This document shows, piece by piece, positions 17,164 to 25,893 of a stretch of 64,000 bases of DNA. Numbering within the stretch: the stretch's first letter is position 1; each line of letters starts with the position of its first letter. Under the pieces are notes generated by a model, which worked only from the letters and a program-made list of their open reading frames with translations, did no database searches and was not told the DNA's origin. Origin of the DNA: Halorussus marinus (lineage in GTDB: Archaea > Halobacteriota > Halobacteria > Halobacteriales > Haladaptataceae); the NCBI RefSeq assembly GCF_004765795.1, contig NZ_SBIV01000001.1, positions 496,001 to 560,000 on the forward strand, given 5' to 3'. A program made the translations under genes and the position numbers.

Positions 17164-18801
17164 ATGTCAGTCGACTACGAGCGCGAACTGGCCGACTTCG
17201 AGTGGACGATCCCCGACGACTACACCCTCCCCGCGGTCGTGGCCGACCACGCCGAGGCGTTCGGCGACCGGCTGGCGGTGCGGTACCGCGACGAGGACGG
17301 CGGGGAGGCCGAGCGCACGTTCGGGGAGATCGACGCCGACGCGTCGCGGTTCGGGGCCGCGCTCGCCGACCTCGGGGTCGGGAAGGGCGATCGGGTGATG
17401 CACCTGTTTCCGCGCCACCCCGACGCGTTCGCGATTCAGGTCGGCGCGCTCGCGCGCGGCGCGTTGCTGGTGCCGTGTTCGGCCATGCTCAAGCCGAAAG
17501 ACATCGCGTTCCGGGCCAACGACTGCGGGGCCGAGACCGTCGTCGTCCACGAGAGCCTCACCGAGATGGTCGACCCGGTGCTCGACGAGACGCCCGTCGA
17601 GCGGGTGATCGTCCTCGACGCCGACGGCGAGCCCGACCGAGAGGACGCTTACGCGTTCTCGGCGCTGATCGAGGGCCAGTCGGCCGACCACGACGGCCCC
17701 CGACTGGGCGCCGACGACCCCATGTCGATCAACTACACCAGCGGCACCACCGGCCAGCCGAAGCCGGTGCTCCACCGCCACCGGTGGATTCGGTGCTTCG
17801 AGCGGATCAACGGCCGGTACTGGTGGGGCGTCGACCGCGACACCGACTTCGACGACGAACTGCTGTGGGCGACCACCGGCACCGGGTGGGCGAAGTGGTT
17901 CTGGAGCCCGGTCGGGGTGGCGCTCGCGACCGGCGCGCCCCAGTTCGTCTACGAGGGCGAGTTCGACGCCGCCACCTACCTCGACCTGCTGGAGTCAGAA
18001 GAGGTCACTCGGCTCTGTGCGGTGCCGACCCAGTACCGGATGTTCACCCAGCGCGAGGACCTCGGGGAGTACGACCTCGCGTTGACCGAGGCGGTGTCGG
18101 CGGGCGAGCCGCTGAACCGCGAGCCGATCCAATCGTTCGAGGCGGCGTTCGGGGTCACCCCGCGGGACGGCTACGGCCAGACCGAGACGGTCGCGCTGGT
18201 CACCAACTACCCCGGCATCGACGTCAAGCCCGGGAGTATGGGCAAGCCGACTCCGGGCGTGGGCGCGACGCTCATCGACACCCAAGACGAGGCGGAGGTC
18301 GGGCCGGGCGAGACCGGCGAGATCGCGGTGCCGGTCGACAGCCCCGCCATCTTCGACGGCTACTACGAGAAGCCGGACCTCGACGCCAAGACGTTCCACG
18401 GCGACTACTACCGGACCGGCGACCTCGCGCGCCGCGACGAGGACGGCTACTTCTTCTTCGAGGGCCGAGCCGACGACATCATCATCTCGTCGGGCTACCG
18501 GATCGGCCCCTTCGAGGTCGAGGACGCGCTCGTGGGCCACGAGGCGGTCGCGGAGGCCGCCGCGGTCGCCAGCCCCCACGACGAGCGGGGCAACGTCGTC
18601 AAGACCTACGTCGTCCTCGCGGACGGCTACGACGGCGGCGAGGAGCTGACCGACGAGCTCCAGGGCTACATGAAAGCCGAGACGGCGCCGTACAAGTACC
18701 CGCGCCGGATCGAGTACGTCGAGGAACTCCCTAAGACGTCGAGCGGGAAGATCCGTCGGGTGGAACTCCGCGAGCGCGAGCGCGCGAAGTTCGGGGAGTA
18801 G
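17164..18801 (+). CDS. Acyl-CoA synthetase (AMP-forming)
   Basis: 545 residues of the ANL superfamily. The ATP-binding P-loop motif is INYTSGTTGQPKPV (about residue 191). The A5 motif is DGYGQTE, the A7/A8 hinge region reads YYRTGDLARRDEDGYFFFEGRADD, and the conserved catalytic lysine near the end is in KTSSGKIRR. It activates a carboxylic acid as acyl-AMP and then acyl-CoA. Overall it resembles medium-chain or acetyl/propionyl-type synthetases; chain length cannot be fixed here. Fatty-acid genes (thiolase, acyl-CoA and 3-hydroxyacyl-CoA dehydrogenases) occur elsewhere in the window. Confidence 0.92.
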   Translation: MSVDYERELADFEWTIPDDYTLPAVVADHAEAFGDRLAVRYRDEDGGEAERTFGEIDADASRFGAALADLGVGKGDRVMHLFPRHPDAFAIQVGALARGALLVPCSAMLKPKDIAFRANDCGAETVVVHESLTEMVDPVLDETPVERVIVLDADGEPDREDAYAFSALIEGQSADHDGPRLGADDPMSINYTSGTTGQPKPVLHRHRWIRCFERINGRYWWGVDRDTDFDDELLWATTGTGWAKWFWSPVGVALATGAPQFVYEGEFDAATYLDLLESEEVTRLCAVPTQYRMFTQREDLGEYDLALTEAVSAGEPLNREPIQSFEAAFGVTPRDGYGQTETVALVTNYPGIDVKPGSMGKPTPGVGATLIDTQDEAEVGPGETGEIAVPVDSPAIFDGYYEKPDLDAKTFHGDYYRTGDLARRDEDGYFFFEGRADDIIISSGYRIGPFEVEDALVGHEAVAEAAAVASPHDERGNVVKTYVVLADGYDGGEELTDELQGYMKAETAPYKYPRRIEYVEELPKTSSGKIRRVELRERERAKFGE

Positions 18802-18845
18802 CGCCGGCGGGAGTTTCTTCGCGGTGGGCTCCGAACCCGACGGCT

Positions 18846-19979
18846 ATGACCGACCGCTACGACGCGATCGTCGTCGGCGTCGGCGGGATGGGAAGCGCGA
18901 CGACGTACTGTCTCGCCGAGCGCGGACTCGACGTCCTCGGGCTCGAACGGTACGACATCCCCCACGAGATGGGCTCCTCGCACGGGGTCACCCGGATCAT
19001 CCGCAAAGCACAGTACGAGGACCCGGCGTACGTCCCGTTAGTAGAGCGCGCCTACGAGCGCTGGCGCGATCTGGAGGACCGGACCGGCCGGGACCTGCTC
19101 TGGGTCACCGGCGGCGTCGACGCCGGGCCGCCGGACAGTCGGGTGTTCGCCGGGTCGAAGGCCTCGTGCGAGGCTCACGGCATCGACCACGAGGTGCTCG
19201 ACGCACGCGAGGTCAACGAGCGGTTCCCGGGGTACGACCTGCCGGCGTCCCACCGCGCGGTGTACCAGCCCGACGGCGGCTTTCTCGTGCCCGAACAGTG
19301 CATCGTCGCCCACGTCGAGGCCGCCCAAGCCGAGGGCGCCGAGGTGCGAGCGCGCGAGCCGGTCGCCGATCTCGTCGCGCTCCCCGACGGCGGCGCCCGC
19401 GCGACCACGCCGAAAGGCACCTACGAGGCCGACCGCGCGGTCGTGACGGCTGGCGCGTGGGCGCCGAAACTGGTGCCCGAACTGGCGGGGGTCGCGGTGC
19501 CCGAACGACAGGTGCTCGCGTGGCTCCGGCCGACCGCCCCCGAGCGATTCGATCCCGAGAGCTTCCCCGTGTTCGTCCACGCCGCCGACGACGGCCACTA
19601 CTACGGGTTCCCGCGCCACGACGTGCCGGGGTTCAAGTTCGGGAAGTTCAACCACCTCGGCGAGACCGTCGATCCCGACGCGACCGACCGCGAGCCCCGC
19701 CCCGAGGACGAGCGACTGCTCCGGGCGTACGCCGAGCGCCACTTCCCCGAGGGCGCCGGCCCGACCATGAAGCTCGCCACCTGCATGTTCACCAACACGC
19801 CAGACGAGCACTTCGTCCTCGATCGGCTCCCCGACCGGCCCCAGATCACGGTCGGCGCGGGCTTCTCGGGCCACGGATTCAAGTTCGCCAGCGCGATCGG
19901 CGAGGTGCTCGCGGACCTGTCGGTCGACGGCGAGACCCACCACGACGTCGACCTGTTCGGGCTGGACCGCTTCGAGTGA
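18846..19979 (+). CDS. solA: Sarcosine / N-methylamino-acid oxidase-like flavoenzyme
   Basis: 377 residues. The Rossmann FAD motif is VGVGGMGSATTYCLAERG (about residues 11-28), followed by GSSHGVTRIIR. The C-terminal KLATCMFTNTPDEHFVLD contains the cysteine that binds FAD covalently in monomeric sarcosine oxidases, and GFSGHGFKFA closes the flavin site. The family oxidises N-methylated amino acids with O2, giving formaldehyde and H2O2. It lies 44 bases after the acyl-CoA synthetase on the same strand. The symbol is by family; the substrate is uncertain. Confidence 0.85.
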   Translation: MTDRYDAIVVGVGGMGSATTYCLAERGLDVLGLERYDIPHEMGSSHGVTRIIRKAQYEDPAYVPLVERAYERWRDLEDRTGRDLLWVTGGVDAGPPDSRVFAGSKASCEAHGIDHEVLDAREVNERFPGYDLPASHRAVYQPDGGFLVPEQCIVAHVEAAQAEGAEVRAREPVADLVALPDGGARATTPKGTYEADRAVVTAGAWAPKLVPELAGVAVPERQVLAWLRPTAPERFDPESFPVFVHAADDGHYYGFPRHDVPGFKFGKFNHLGETVDPDATDREPRPEDERLLRAYAERHFPEGAGPTMKLATCMFTNTPDEHFVLDRLPDRPQITVGAGFSGHGFKFASAIGEVLADLSVDGETHHDVDLFGLDRFE

Positions 19980-20048
19980 TCGGACGAGCGCCGATCGGTT
20001 CAATACGTACCGGGAAAGTTATTTGTCACTCTGCGTCGTACTGTCACC

Positions 20049-20549
20049 GTGTTTGGACGTTTCCCCTACGAGGCGGAACCCGACGGGGCCGTGTTCGGAC
20101 CCCACCACTTCTATCTGGGCGTTCTGCTGGTGTTGCTGGCGTGCTGGGTCGTCTCGGACGGCGACGACCGCCGGCCGTGGTTCGTCGCCGGCCTGTCGGT
20201 GTTCGCGGTGTTCTCGTTCGCGCTGACCTGGCCCTACTACCCGGAGTTCGGCGCGTTGTGCGTGCTGGCGGCGCTCGCGCTCGCCACGGTGCCGGCGGTC
20301 CTGCGACCGCTCTGGTGGCGGACCGGCCTGACCGTACAGGCCGGGCTCCTCGCGGGCCTGTTCGTCGCGTGGGACGACGCGCTGAGCCACGCCCTCGGCT
20401 GGCGGACGCCCCTCGACTCGGTGTGGAACGACCACCTCCACTCGTTCGTCTCGGATCCGCAGGTCCCGCCCGGGATCCGGCTACCCCCCGACCTCGAAGC
20501 CCTGCTCGTCGAGCAGGTCCGGCACGCGGTCGGCGTGGTCCCCCTGTAG
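20049..20549 (+). CDS. Hypothetical four-span membrane protein
   Basis: 166 residues from a GTG start. Four hydrophobic segments (about 20-37, 46-62, 68-88 and 93-110) are followed by a soluble tail (about 110-166) rich in Trp, His and Pro. The C-terminal 22 codons overlap the end of the convergent eIF1 gene by 69 bases, so the last residues are forced by the opposite strand. No function is recognised. The long hydrophobic pattern and codon bias support expression. Confidence 0.65.
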   Translation: MFGRFPYEAEPDGAVFGPHHFYLGVLLVLLACWVVSDGDDRRPWFVAGLSVFAVFSFALTWPYYPEFGALCVLAALALATVPAVLRPLWWRTGLTVQAGLLAGLFVAWDDALSHALGWRTPLDSVWNDHLHSFVSDPQVPPGIRLPPDLEALLVEQVRHAVGVVPL

Positions 20550-20786
20550 CTCGATCCGGCCGTCGTCGACGGTCCCGCCCGTGGCGAGCTTGCTCTTGAG
20601 CTCCGAGGCGAGTTCCTGCAGGTCGACGTTCGACTCGTCGAACCCCTCGACGACGGTGACCGCCTTGCCGTAAGTGCGCTCTTCGGTCTGGACCGACAGT
20701 TGTTGTTCGGCCCGGCCCAGATCCTCGTCGATGCCGAGTTCGTCGGGCAGTCCCGAGACGGAACTGATGTCTTCGTCGTCCCCCAT
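20481..20786 (-). CDS. Translation initiation factor eIF1/SUI1 family
   Basis: 101 residues. The SUI1 fold is visible from about residue 28: KAVTVVEGFDESNVDLQELASELKSKL, then ATGGTVDDGRIELQGDH and DLLDEQGFEV. The conserved GTV...IELQGDH block is the ribosomal P-site contact region. In archaea this factor monitors start-codon selection on the 30S subunit. The ATG at 20786 (MGDDEDISS) is chosen because the acidic start is typical; an ATG 21 bases upstream is possible. Confidence 0.92.
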   Translation of the reverse strand: MGDDEDISSVSGLPDELGIDEDLGRAEQQLSVQTEERTYGKAVTVVEGFDESNVDLQELASELKSKLATGGTVDDGRIELQGDHADRVPDLLDEQGFEVGG

Positions 20787-20923
20787 GTCCCAAGGGAGAC
20801 GCCCCACGCGTATCAGCCTTCTCGCGGCGGCCGATCGTTCCGAGGCCTCCGAAATCGACTCCCGGCCGGAACCGAAGCCGGCGATCGGCGATGTTTTCCG
20901 TCGGTTTTACGTCACTTCGTGCT

Positions 20924-22588
20924 ATGAGTTCACACATGCTTCGCGCGAAGGGCTCGCTGCTCTCTATCGACCTGACCGCCCGATCGGCGACCACCGAGGA
21001 GATCGGCGACGAACTCGCCGCGTTCGTCGGGGGCCGCGGCCTCGCCACCAAACTCGCACACGACCGGACGCCGTTCGACGCCGACCCGCTCGGGCCGGAC
21101 AACCGGCTGTACTTCACGTCGGGCCCGCTCCAGCAGTCTCGGATGAGCTTCACCGGCCGGATGAACGCCACCGCGGTGTCGCCGCTCACCGACGGCATCC
21201 GGTCGACCAACGCCGGCGGCTACCTCTCGCGGAACTTCGTCGAGACGGGCCACCCGGCGGTCGAGATCGTCGGCGAGAGCGACGAACTGCTGGCGGTCCA
21301 CGTCACCGACGACGGCGTGGAGTTCGAGGAAGTCCCCGAACTCGAGGGCGCGAGCGTCTCGGCGGTCACCGAGTACGTCGAGGGCGTCCGGGACCTCGGG
21401 GCCGAGCATCTGGTGACCGCCGGGCCCGCGGGCGAGAACGAGGTCCGGTTCGCCTGCATCATGACCTCCGACACCCGGGCGTTCGGCCGGGGCGGACTCG
21501 GCGCGGTGATGGGCGCGAAGGGCGTCAAATGCGTCTCGTTCGACGGCGACTCGGCCCCCGACGTCGAGGTCCCGGACGTCCAGACGGACGTCCACCGCGA
21601 GGCCGCCCAGAGCGACGACCTGATGAAACGGCAGGGCACCACCGGGGGCACGGAGTTCATCAACGACGAGTTCTCGCTTCCGACCCGGTACTTCACCGAG
21701 TTCTCGTTCGAGCACGTCGAGGACATCGGCGGCGACGCCGTCGAGGAGAAAAAGTACAAGCGGGGCACCTGCTCGCAGTGTGCCTACGGCTGTAAGCTCC
21801 CGACCAGAGACGAGGAGACCGGGCTCGAAACCGAGGGCCCGGAGTTCGAGACGGTGATGTCGTTCGGGTCGTGTGCGGGCGTCGGCGACATCGTCGACGT
21901 GATGAAATCGAACGACCTCTGTGACGAACTCGGGCTCGATACGATCTCGTGTGGCGTGACCGTCTCGGCGTACCTCGCGGCCGAAGACGAGTTCGGCAAC
22001 GCCGAGCTGGTCCACGAACTCATCGAGAAGATCGCCCGCAGGGAGGGCGTCGGCGACCTGCTCGCCGAGGGGGTCGACCGGGCCCACGAGGAGCTGGGGG
22101 TCGAGAACTGGTCGTCGAAGGGGCTGGAGTTCGCGGCCCACGACGGTCGGGCGATAAACGGGCAGGGGCTGAGCTACGCGACCTCCAACAGCGGGGCCGA
22201 CCACATGTACTCAGAGATCCTCTCGATGGAGTACTCGGGCGAACTCGACCCCGAAGGCCTCGACGGGAAGGCCCCGGTGCTCGTCGAGTCCGAGAACGCC
22301 GCGGCGTTCAAAGACAGCGCGATCGCCTGCGCGTTCTCCAGCGACTACGTCACCGACGAGCGCCTCGGAGAGCTGTTCGGCGCCGACCCCGAGGAGCTGT
22401 ACGCGATCGGCGGCCGGGTCGTCGAACTGGAGCGCCACTTCAACAACGAGCGGGGGTTCGACCGGAGCGACGACGACCTGCCCTACGACCTGCCGGACTT
22501 CGAGGCGGCGTTAGACGAGTACTACGCCGAGCGCGGGTGGAACGAGGACGGGACGGTGCCCGATCGGAAGGTCGAAGCCGCCGACTGA
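20924..22588 (+). CDS. Tungsten/molybdenum aldehyde ferredoxin oxidoreductase
   Basis: 554 residues of the AOR family. The N-terminal domain (LLSIDLTARSATTEE..., GGRGLATKL) binds the pterin. CSQCAYGC followed by a distant cysteine in FGSCAGV supplies the Fe4S4 cluster, and DELGLDTISCG is the pterin-contact DxxGLD motif. These enzymes oxidise aldehydes to acids with ferredoxin at a bis-pterin W or Mo centre. The ATG at 20924 is used; one at 20936 is also likely. The neighbouring convergent MoaD-like gene fits a need for pterin sulphur carriers. Confidence 0.93.
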   Translation: MSSHMLRAKGSLLSIDLTARSATTEEIGDELAAFVGGRGLATKLAHDRTPFDADPLGPDNRLYFTSGPLQQSRMSFTGRMNATAVSPLTDGIRSTNAGGYLSRNFVETGHPAVEIVGESDELLAVHVTDDGVEFEEVPELEGASVSAVTEYVEGVRDLGAEHLVTAGPAGENEVRFACIMTSDTRAFGRGGLGAVMGAKGVKCVSFDGDSAPDVEVPDVQTDVHREAAQSDDLMKRQGTTGGTEFINDEFSLPTRYFTEFSFEHVEDIGGDAVEEKKYKRGTCSQCAYGCKLPTRDEETGLETEGPEFETVMSFGSCAGVGDIVDVMKSNDLCDELGLDTISCGVTVSAYLAAEDEFGNAELVHELIEKIARREGVGDLLAEGVDRAHEELGVENWSSKGLEFAAHDGRAINGQGLSYATSNSGADHMYSEILSMEYSGELDPEGLDGKAPVLVESENAAAFKDSAIACAFSSDYVTDERLGELFGADPEELYAIGGRVVELERHFNNERGFDRSDDDLPYDLPDFEAALDEYYAERGWNEDGTVPDRKVEAAD

Positions 22589-22630
22589 GCCGCGAGTGCG
22601 CTCGCGAGCTCCGCCCGGACGGCCGCGGGC

Positions 22631-22978
22631 TCACCCGCCGTGGATCGGGGTCGTGAAGCTCACCGAGTCGCCGTCGGCGAGTTCTGTGTCGGCCTTCGCG
22701 CGGTCGCCGCCGTTCAACAGCGCGCGCACGCCGGTCCGTATCTCGCCGGACTCGTCGAGTAGCTCGCCGTCGAGTGCCGGCCGGTCGTCGGCGACCCGAG
22801 CGACCGCGTCGCGTAGCGTCGCACCCGCCGGGAGCGACACCGCGAGTGACTTCCGGTCGACCGACTCGCGGAACGGCGCGTAGAAGACGAGCTCGACCGA
22901 GATCGTCTCGACTGGCTCGCTGGTCGGCGGGCCGTCGCTCGCCGGTGGGTCGTCGGCGTCCTCGTTGGCCGGGGCCAT
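22631..22978 (-). CDS. MoaD/ThiS-type ubiquitin-like small modifier (SAMP-like)
   Basis: 115 residues: an acidic, disordered start of about 25 residues, a beta-grasp fold (ISVELVFYAPFRESVDRKS..., LPAGATLRDAVARV), and the C-terminal di-glycine (TPIHGG) that is adenylated and thiocarboxylated by E1-like enzymes. Archaeal SAMPs both donate sulphur for molybdopterin/tungstopterin and are conjugated to proteins. It is convergent with the aldehyde oxidoreductase, 42 bases away, which suggests a link to its pterin cofactor. The long N-terminal extension is unusual for MoaD. Confidence 0.85.
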   Translation of the reverse strand: MAPANEDADDPPASDGPPTSEPVETISVELVFYAPFRESVDRKSLAVSLPAGATLRDAVARVADDRPALDGELLDESGEIRTGVRALLNGGDRAKADTELADGDSVSFTTPIHGG

Positions 22979-23047
22979 TGGTCGTCTCGACGTTGGGGTC
23001 CGGGGCGTCTTATCGTTTTCTCGACGGCTTCCGGGTCGATCCCCGGA

Positions 23048-23055
23048 TTATAAAT
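23048..23055 (+). promoter_or_regulatory. TATA box of the thiolase operon
   Basis: TTATAAAT, 25-32 bases before the ATG at 23080, is nearly ideal for an archaeal promoter giving a leaderless mRNA. Confidence 0.7.
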
Positions 23056-23079
23056 CCACACTCCCCATTCGGCCCACAC

Positions 23080-24231
23080 ATGGACCGTGTCGCAATCATC
23101 GGTGCCTCGATGACCGCGTTCGGCGAGCGCGAGGCGTGGATCCGCGACCTCCTCGCGGAGGCCGGCCGTGAGTGCCTCGACGACGCCGGCGTGGCCCCAG
23201 ACGAGGTCGAACACCTGTACGTCTCGAACATGGCAAGCGGCGAGTTCGAGGGCCAGACCGGCGTTCCAAACGCCTTGGCCCACGACCTCGGCGCGGTGCC
23301 GGCCTACACCCAGCGCGTCGACCAGACCAGCGCGTCGGGCGGGGCCGGCATCTACGCCGCGTGGCAGTCGGTGGCCTCGGGCGCCTCCGAACTGACCCTG
23401 CTGGTCGGCGGCGAGAAGATGACCCACCGCACGACGGCGGAGGCGACCGACGTGATCGCGTCGCTGACCCACCCCGCCGAGTACAAGCACGGCGTGACCC
23501 TGCCGAGCTTCGCGGGGCTGACCGCCCGCCGATACCTCCACGAGTACGACGCCCCCCGCGAGAGCCTCGCGAAGGTCGCGGTCAAGAACCACCGCAACGG
23601 GCTCGACAACCCACACGCCCAGTTCCGCAAAGAGGTCGACGTCGAGACGGTGATGGACTCGCCGATCGTCGCCGACCCCCTGCGGCTCTACGACTTCTGT
23701 CCGATCACCGACGGGAGCGCGGCGCTGCTGTTGTGCCCCGAATCGGTCGCCCGGGAGATGGGCGCACCGTACACCGTCGTCTCGGGGATCGGCGGCGCGA
23801 CAGACACCCACGTCGTCCACGAGCGCGCGGATCCGACGGTGATGGGCGCGGCCGTCGAGAGCTCCGACCGAGCCTACGCGATGGCCGACCGCGAACCCGA
23901 GGACGTCGACGTGGCGGAGCTCCACGACATGTTCACGATCCTCGAATTCCTCCAGAGCGAGGCGGTCGGGTTCTTCGAACAGGGCGAGGGCTGGAAGGCC
24001 GTCGAGGAGGGGGTGACCGACCGAGACGGCGACCTCCCGATCAACACCTCGGGCGGCCTCAAGTCGAAGGGCCATCCGCTGGGCGCCAGCGGGGTCGCAC
24101 AGGCCTACGAACTCCACCAGCAGGTGCTCGGCGACGCCGGTCCCCGGCAGGTCGAGGCGGAGGTCGGCCTCGCGTGCAACGTCGGCGGGTTCGGCAACTG
24201 CGTGACCACCACCCTCGTGGAGGCACCCTGA
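23080..24231 (+). CDS. Haloarchaeal beta-ketothiolase, catalytic (alpha) subunit
   Basis: 383 residues with the thiolase fold: VAIIGASMTAFGEREAW at the start, the loop QTSASGGAGIY (Ser84 where thiolases carry the nucleophilic Cys), ELHDMFTI, the catalytic GHPLGASG, and ACNVGGFGNC at the end. Haloarchaeal PhaA/BktB thiolases are known two-subunit enzymes with a Ser-His-His centre in the alpha subunit, which matches. They condense or cleave acyl-CoA + acetyl-CoA for polyhydroxyalkanoate synthesis or beta-oxidation. The beta subunit follows after one base. It has its own TATA box at 23048. Confidence 0.87.
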   Translation: MDRVAIIGASMTAFGEREAWIRDLLAEAGRECLDDAGVAPDEVEHLYVSNMASGEFEGQTGVPNALAHDLGAVPAYTQRVDQTSASGGAGIYAAWQSVASGASELTLLVGGEKMTHRTTAEATDVIASLTHPAEYKHGVTLPSFAGLTARRYLHEYDAPRESLAKVAVKNHRNGLDNPHAQFRKEVDVETVMDSPIVADPLRLYDFCPITDGSAALLLCPESVAREMGAPYTVVSGIGGATDTHVVHERADPTVMGAAVESSDRAYAMADREPEDVDVAELHDMFTILEFLQSEAVGFFEQGEGWKAVEEGVTDRDGDLPINTSGGLKSKGHPLGASGVAQAYELHQQVLGDAGPRQVEAEVGLACNVGGFGNCVTTTLVEAP

Positions 24232-24232
24232 G

Positions 24233-24598
24233 ATGAGCTTCGACGCACATCGCTGTCCGAACGGCCACCTGACCTACCCGGGACACGAGCGGTGTCCCGA
24301 CTGTGGCCGGCCCCAGACCGAAACCGTCGACCTCGCCGACGAGACCGCGACGGTCGTGACGTGGACGGAAAACACCGCGACCCCGCCGGGGGTGCGCCGG
24401 CCGAACTCGCTCGCGATCGTCGAGTTCGACGTCGAGGGCGAGTCGGTGCGTGCGATCGGTCAGGTGACAGCCGACGCCGACGTCGAGATCGGCGACGAGG
24501 TCCGGCCGGTGTACGCCGAGCAACTCCGGGATCCGGACGCCGGCATCCGCGAGCCCGAGAGCCAGTCGTGGGACGGCTATCGGTTCGAGCCGGTCTGA
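24233..24598 (+). CDS. DUF35-type Zn-ribbon / OB-fold thiolase partner (beta subunit)
   Basis: 121 residues. The Zn-ribbon has Cys8 and a CPDC pair (RCPNGHLTYPGHERCPDCGR), and an OB-fold of about 85 residues follows. DUF35 proteins form complexes with archaeal thiolases and channel substrate between active sites; in haloarchaeal beta-ketothiolases this is the beta subunit. It starts one base after the stop of the thiolase gene. Confidence 0.88.
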   Translation: MSFDAHRCPNGHLTYPGHERCPDCGRPQTETVDLADETATVVTWTENTATPPGVRRPNSLAIVEFDVEGESVRAIGQVTADADVEIGDEVRPVYAEQLRDPDAGIREPESQSWDGYRFEPV

Positions 24599-24801
24599 GC
24601 GAGCGTTTAGGCGAGCGGGACGGCTCGAACCGAAGAAGTCCGAACCCATCTGGGCGGCCGCGTGCGAGCGTTCGGTTCGACTCCGGGCGAGACGACCTCT
24701 ATCCAGCAATCGATCGATGCGGCGACCCCATTCATATAAGAAAAACTTCATAACTGGAGTTCAGTAAGCCGCGCTACAAAAATGTAGTTCAGATTATAGT
24801 T
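24599..24801. other. Spacer with AT-rich promoter region and small hairpin
   Basis: The last 70 bases are AT-rich: TTCATATAAG near 24730 is TATA-like, and CTACA/TGTAG arms around five A's (24773-24787) form a small hairpin just before the next gene. No gene is seen. Confidence 0.4.
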
Positions 24802-25101
24802 ATGGCGCGCCGGGTCGTGGATCGAAACGTGATGAGACCACCACGACGAGATCCCCTTCGGGATCCACGGCCGAACCACGGTGTCCCGCGCACCGTCCTC
24901 GGCGCGGTCGCGGCGACAGTGCTGATTCCCGGGCTGGTGATCGCGGTCCTCTACCCCGTCGCGGCGGTGAGCGTCGTCGTCTCGGGGATCGGCGCGGCCC
25001 TCGCCATCGGGGCACTCGTCCGACGCTATCGAGTCCGCAGGCGTCGGGGACGGACCCGAGAGGTCTGCGTTCCGAAGACGGGCGTCTGTGTCGAGGTGTA
25101 G
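24802..25101 (+). CDS. Small membrane protein with basic termini
   Basis: 99 residues: a basic, Pro-rich start, a hydrophobic region from about 31 to 70 that forms two close spans (TVLGAVAATVLIPGLVIAVL, then AAVSVVVSGIGAALAI), and a basic tail with two cysteines (VCVPKTGVCVEV). No family recognised. An ATG at 24832 is an alternative start. The AT-rich upstream region supports its own promoter. Confidence 0.6.
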   Translation: MARRVVDRNVMRPPRRDPLRDPRPNHGVPRTVLGAVAATVLIPGLVIAVLYPVAAVSVVVSGIGAALAIGALVRRYRVRRRRGRTREVCVPKTGVCVEV

Positions 25102-25338
25102 CGCCGAAGCGAACCTCGTTTAAGTAGTTCTGGCGACAAGGAGTAGATACGAGCGACCCGACGCGGACCTCGTCCGTCGTCTTTTCCCGACCGACCGCCC
25201 GACGGAGCCGACCGGCCGTCGATTTCTCGCCGATGCTCTCGTCGGTCGCGTCGGTGGTCGCCGCGTTCGACCGTGTGTCACCGCCCCAATACCTTAAAAA
25301 CCGATAGATTGACATTGAGTCGATGGTCGGGTTCAGGT
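25102..25338. other. Intergenic spacer
   Basis: No gene is seen. TACCTTAAAAACC near 25290-25303 is a TATA-like element for the downstream membrane hydrolase-like gene. Confidence 0.4.
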
Positions 25339-25893
25339 ATGTTCCCGCCGGGCCACTACGGAATGGCGCTCGCGCTCTACGCGGTCGTCGGAGCGCTCGT
25401 GTTGCGCCGGGGGTACGTCCGCGACGCCCTCTCGGGGGGCGCCATCGTCCTCGCGTACACGCTGTTTCCCGACGTGGACGGCAAACTCGAGTTCGTGGTC
25501 CACCGCGGCGTGACCCACACGCTGTGGTTCGCCGCGGCGGTCGGCCTCTTCTGTGTTCTGGTCGTGGCGTCCGATCTGCGCGGCCGCTCGGGTCGGTCGG
25601 CGGTGGCGGGCGCGTGCTGGGCGTTCTTTCTCGGCTCGTTCGCCGTCGTCGCGCACCTCGCGGCCGACCTGCTGAACCCGTGGGGCGTGATGCCGTTCTA
25701 CCCGGTGACGCCGGCACTCTACTCGCTCGACGTGGTGCGAGCGACCAACCCGGCCGCCAACTACGCGATGCTGGCGGGCGGCCTCTGCATCGGGGCGACC
25801 GCGTGGACGCTCGCGCACCCCGCCGGCGCTCGCGCGTCGCTCGCGGTGCGGTTGTATCGACGACTCCGGGGCGAGGTCGCGGTCGCCGAGTGA
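25339..25893 (+). CDS. YdjM/DUF457-type membrane metal-dependent hydrolase-like protein
   Basis: 184 residues with about four membrane spans. Conserved features of the family are the PPGHYGMAL start, a DVDGKLEF loop with a following HRGVTHTL, and HLAADLLNPWGV. The conserved His and Asp residues at the membrane face are the basis for calling these metal-dependent hydrolases, but no reaction is established for the haloarchaeal members. The start at ATG 25339 is chosen because the first conserved block begins at residue 2. It is convergent with the coiled-coil gene, with no space between the stops. Confidence 0.78.
   Translation: MFPPGHYGMALALYAVVGALVLRRGYVRDALSGGAIVLAYTLFPDVDGKLEFVVHRGVTHTLWFAAAVGLFCVLVVASDLRGRSGRSAVAGACWAFFLGSFAVVAHLAADLLNPWGVMPFYPVTPALYSLDVVRATNPAANYAMLAGGLCIGATAWTLAHPAGARASLAVRLYRRLRGEVAVAE

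Noticed and set aside
24599-24801. tRNA or riboswitch in the AT-rich gap
   Set aside because: Only short hairpins; no cloverleaf or conserved riboswitch core could be folded by eye.
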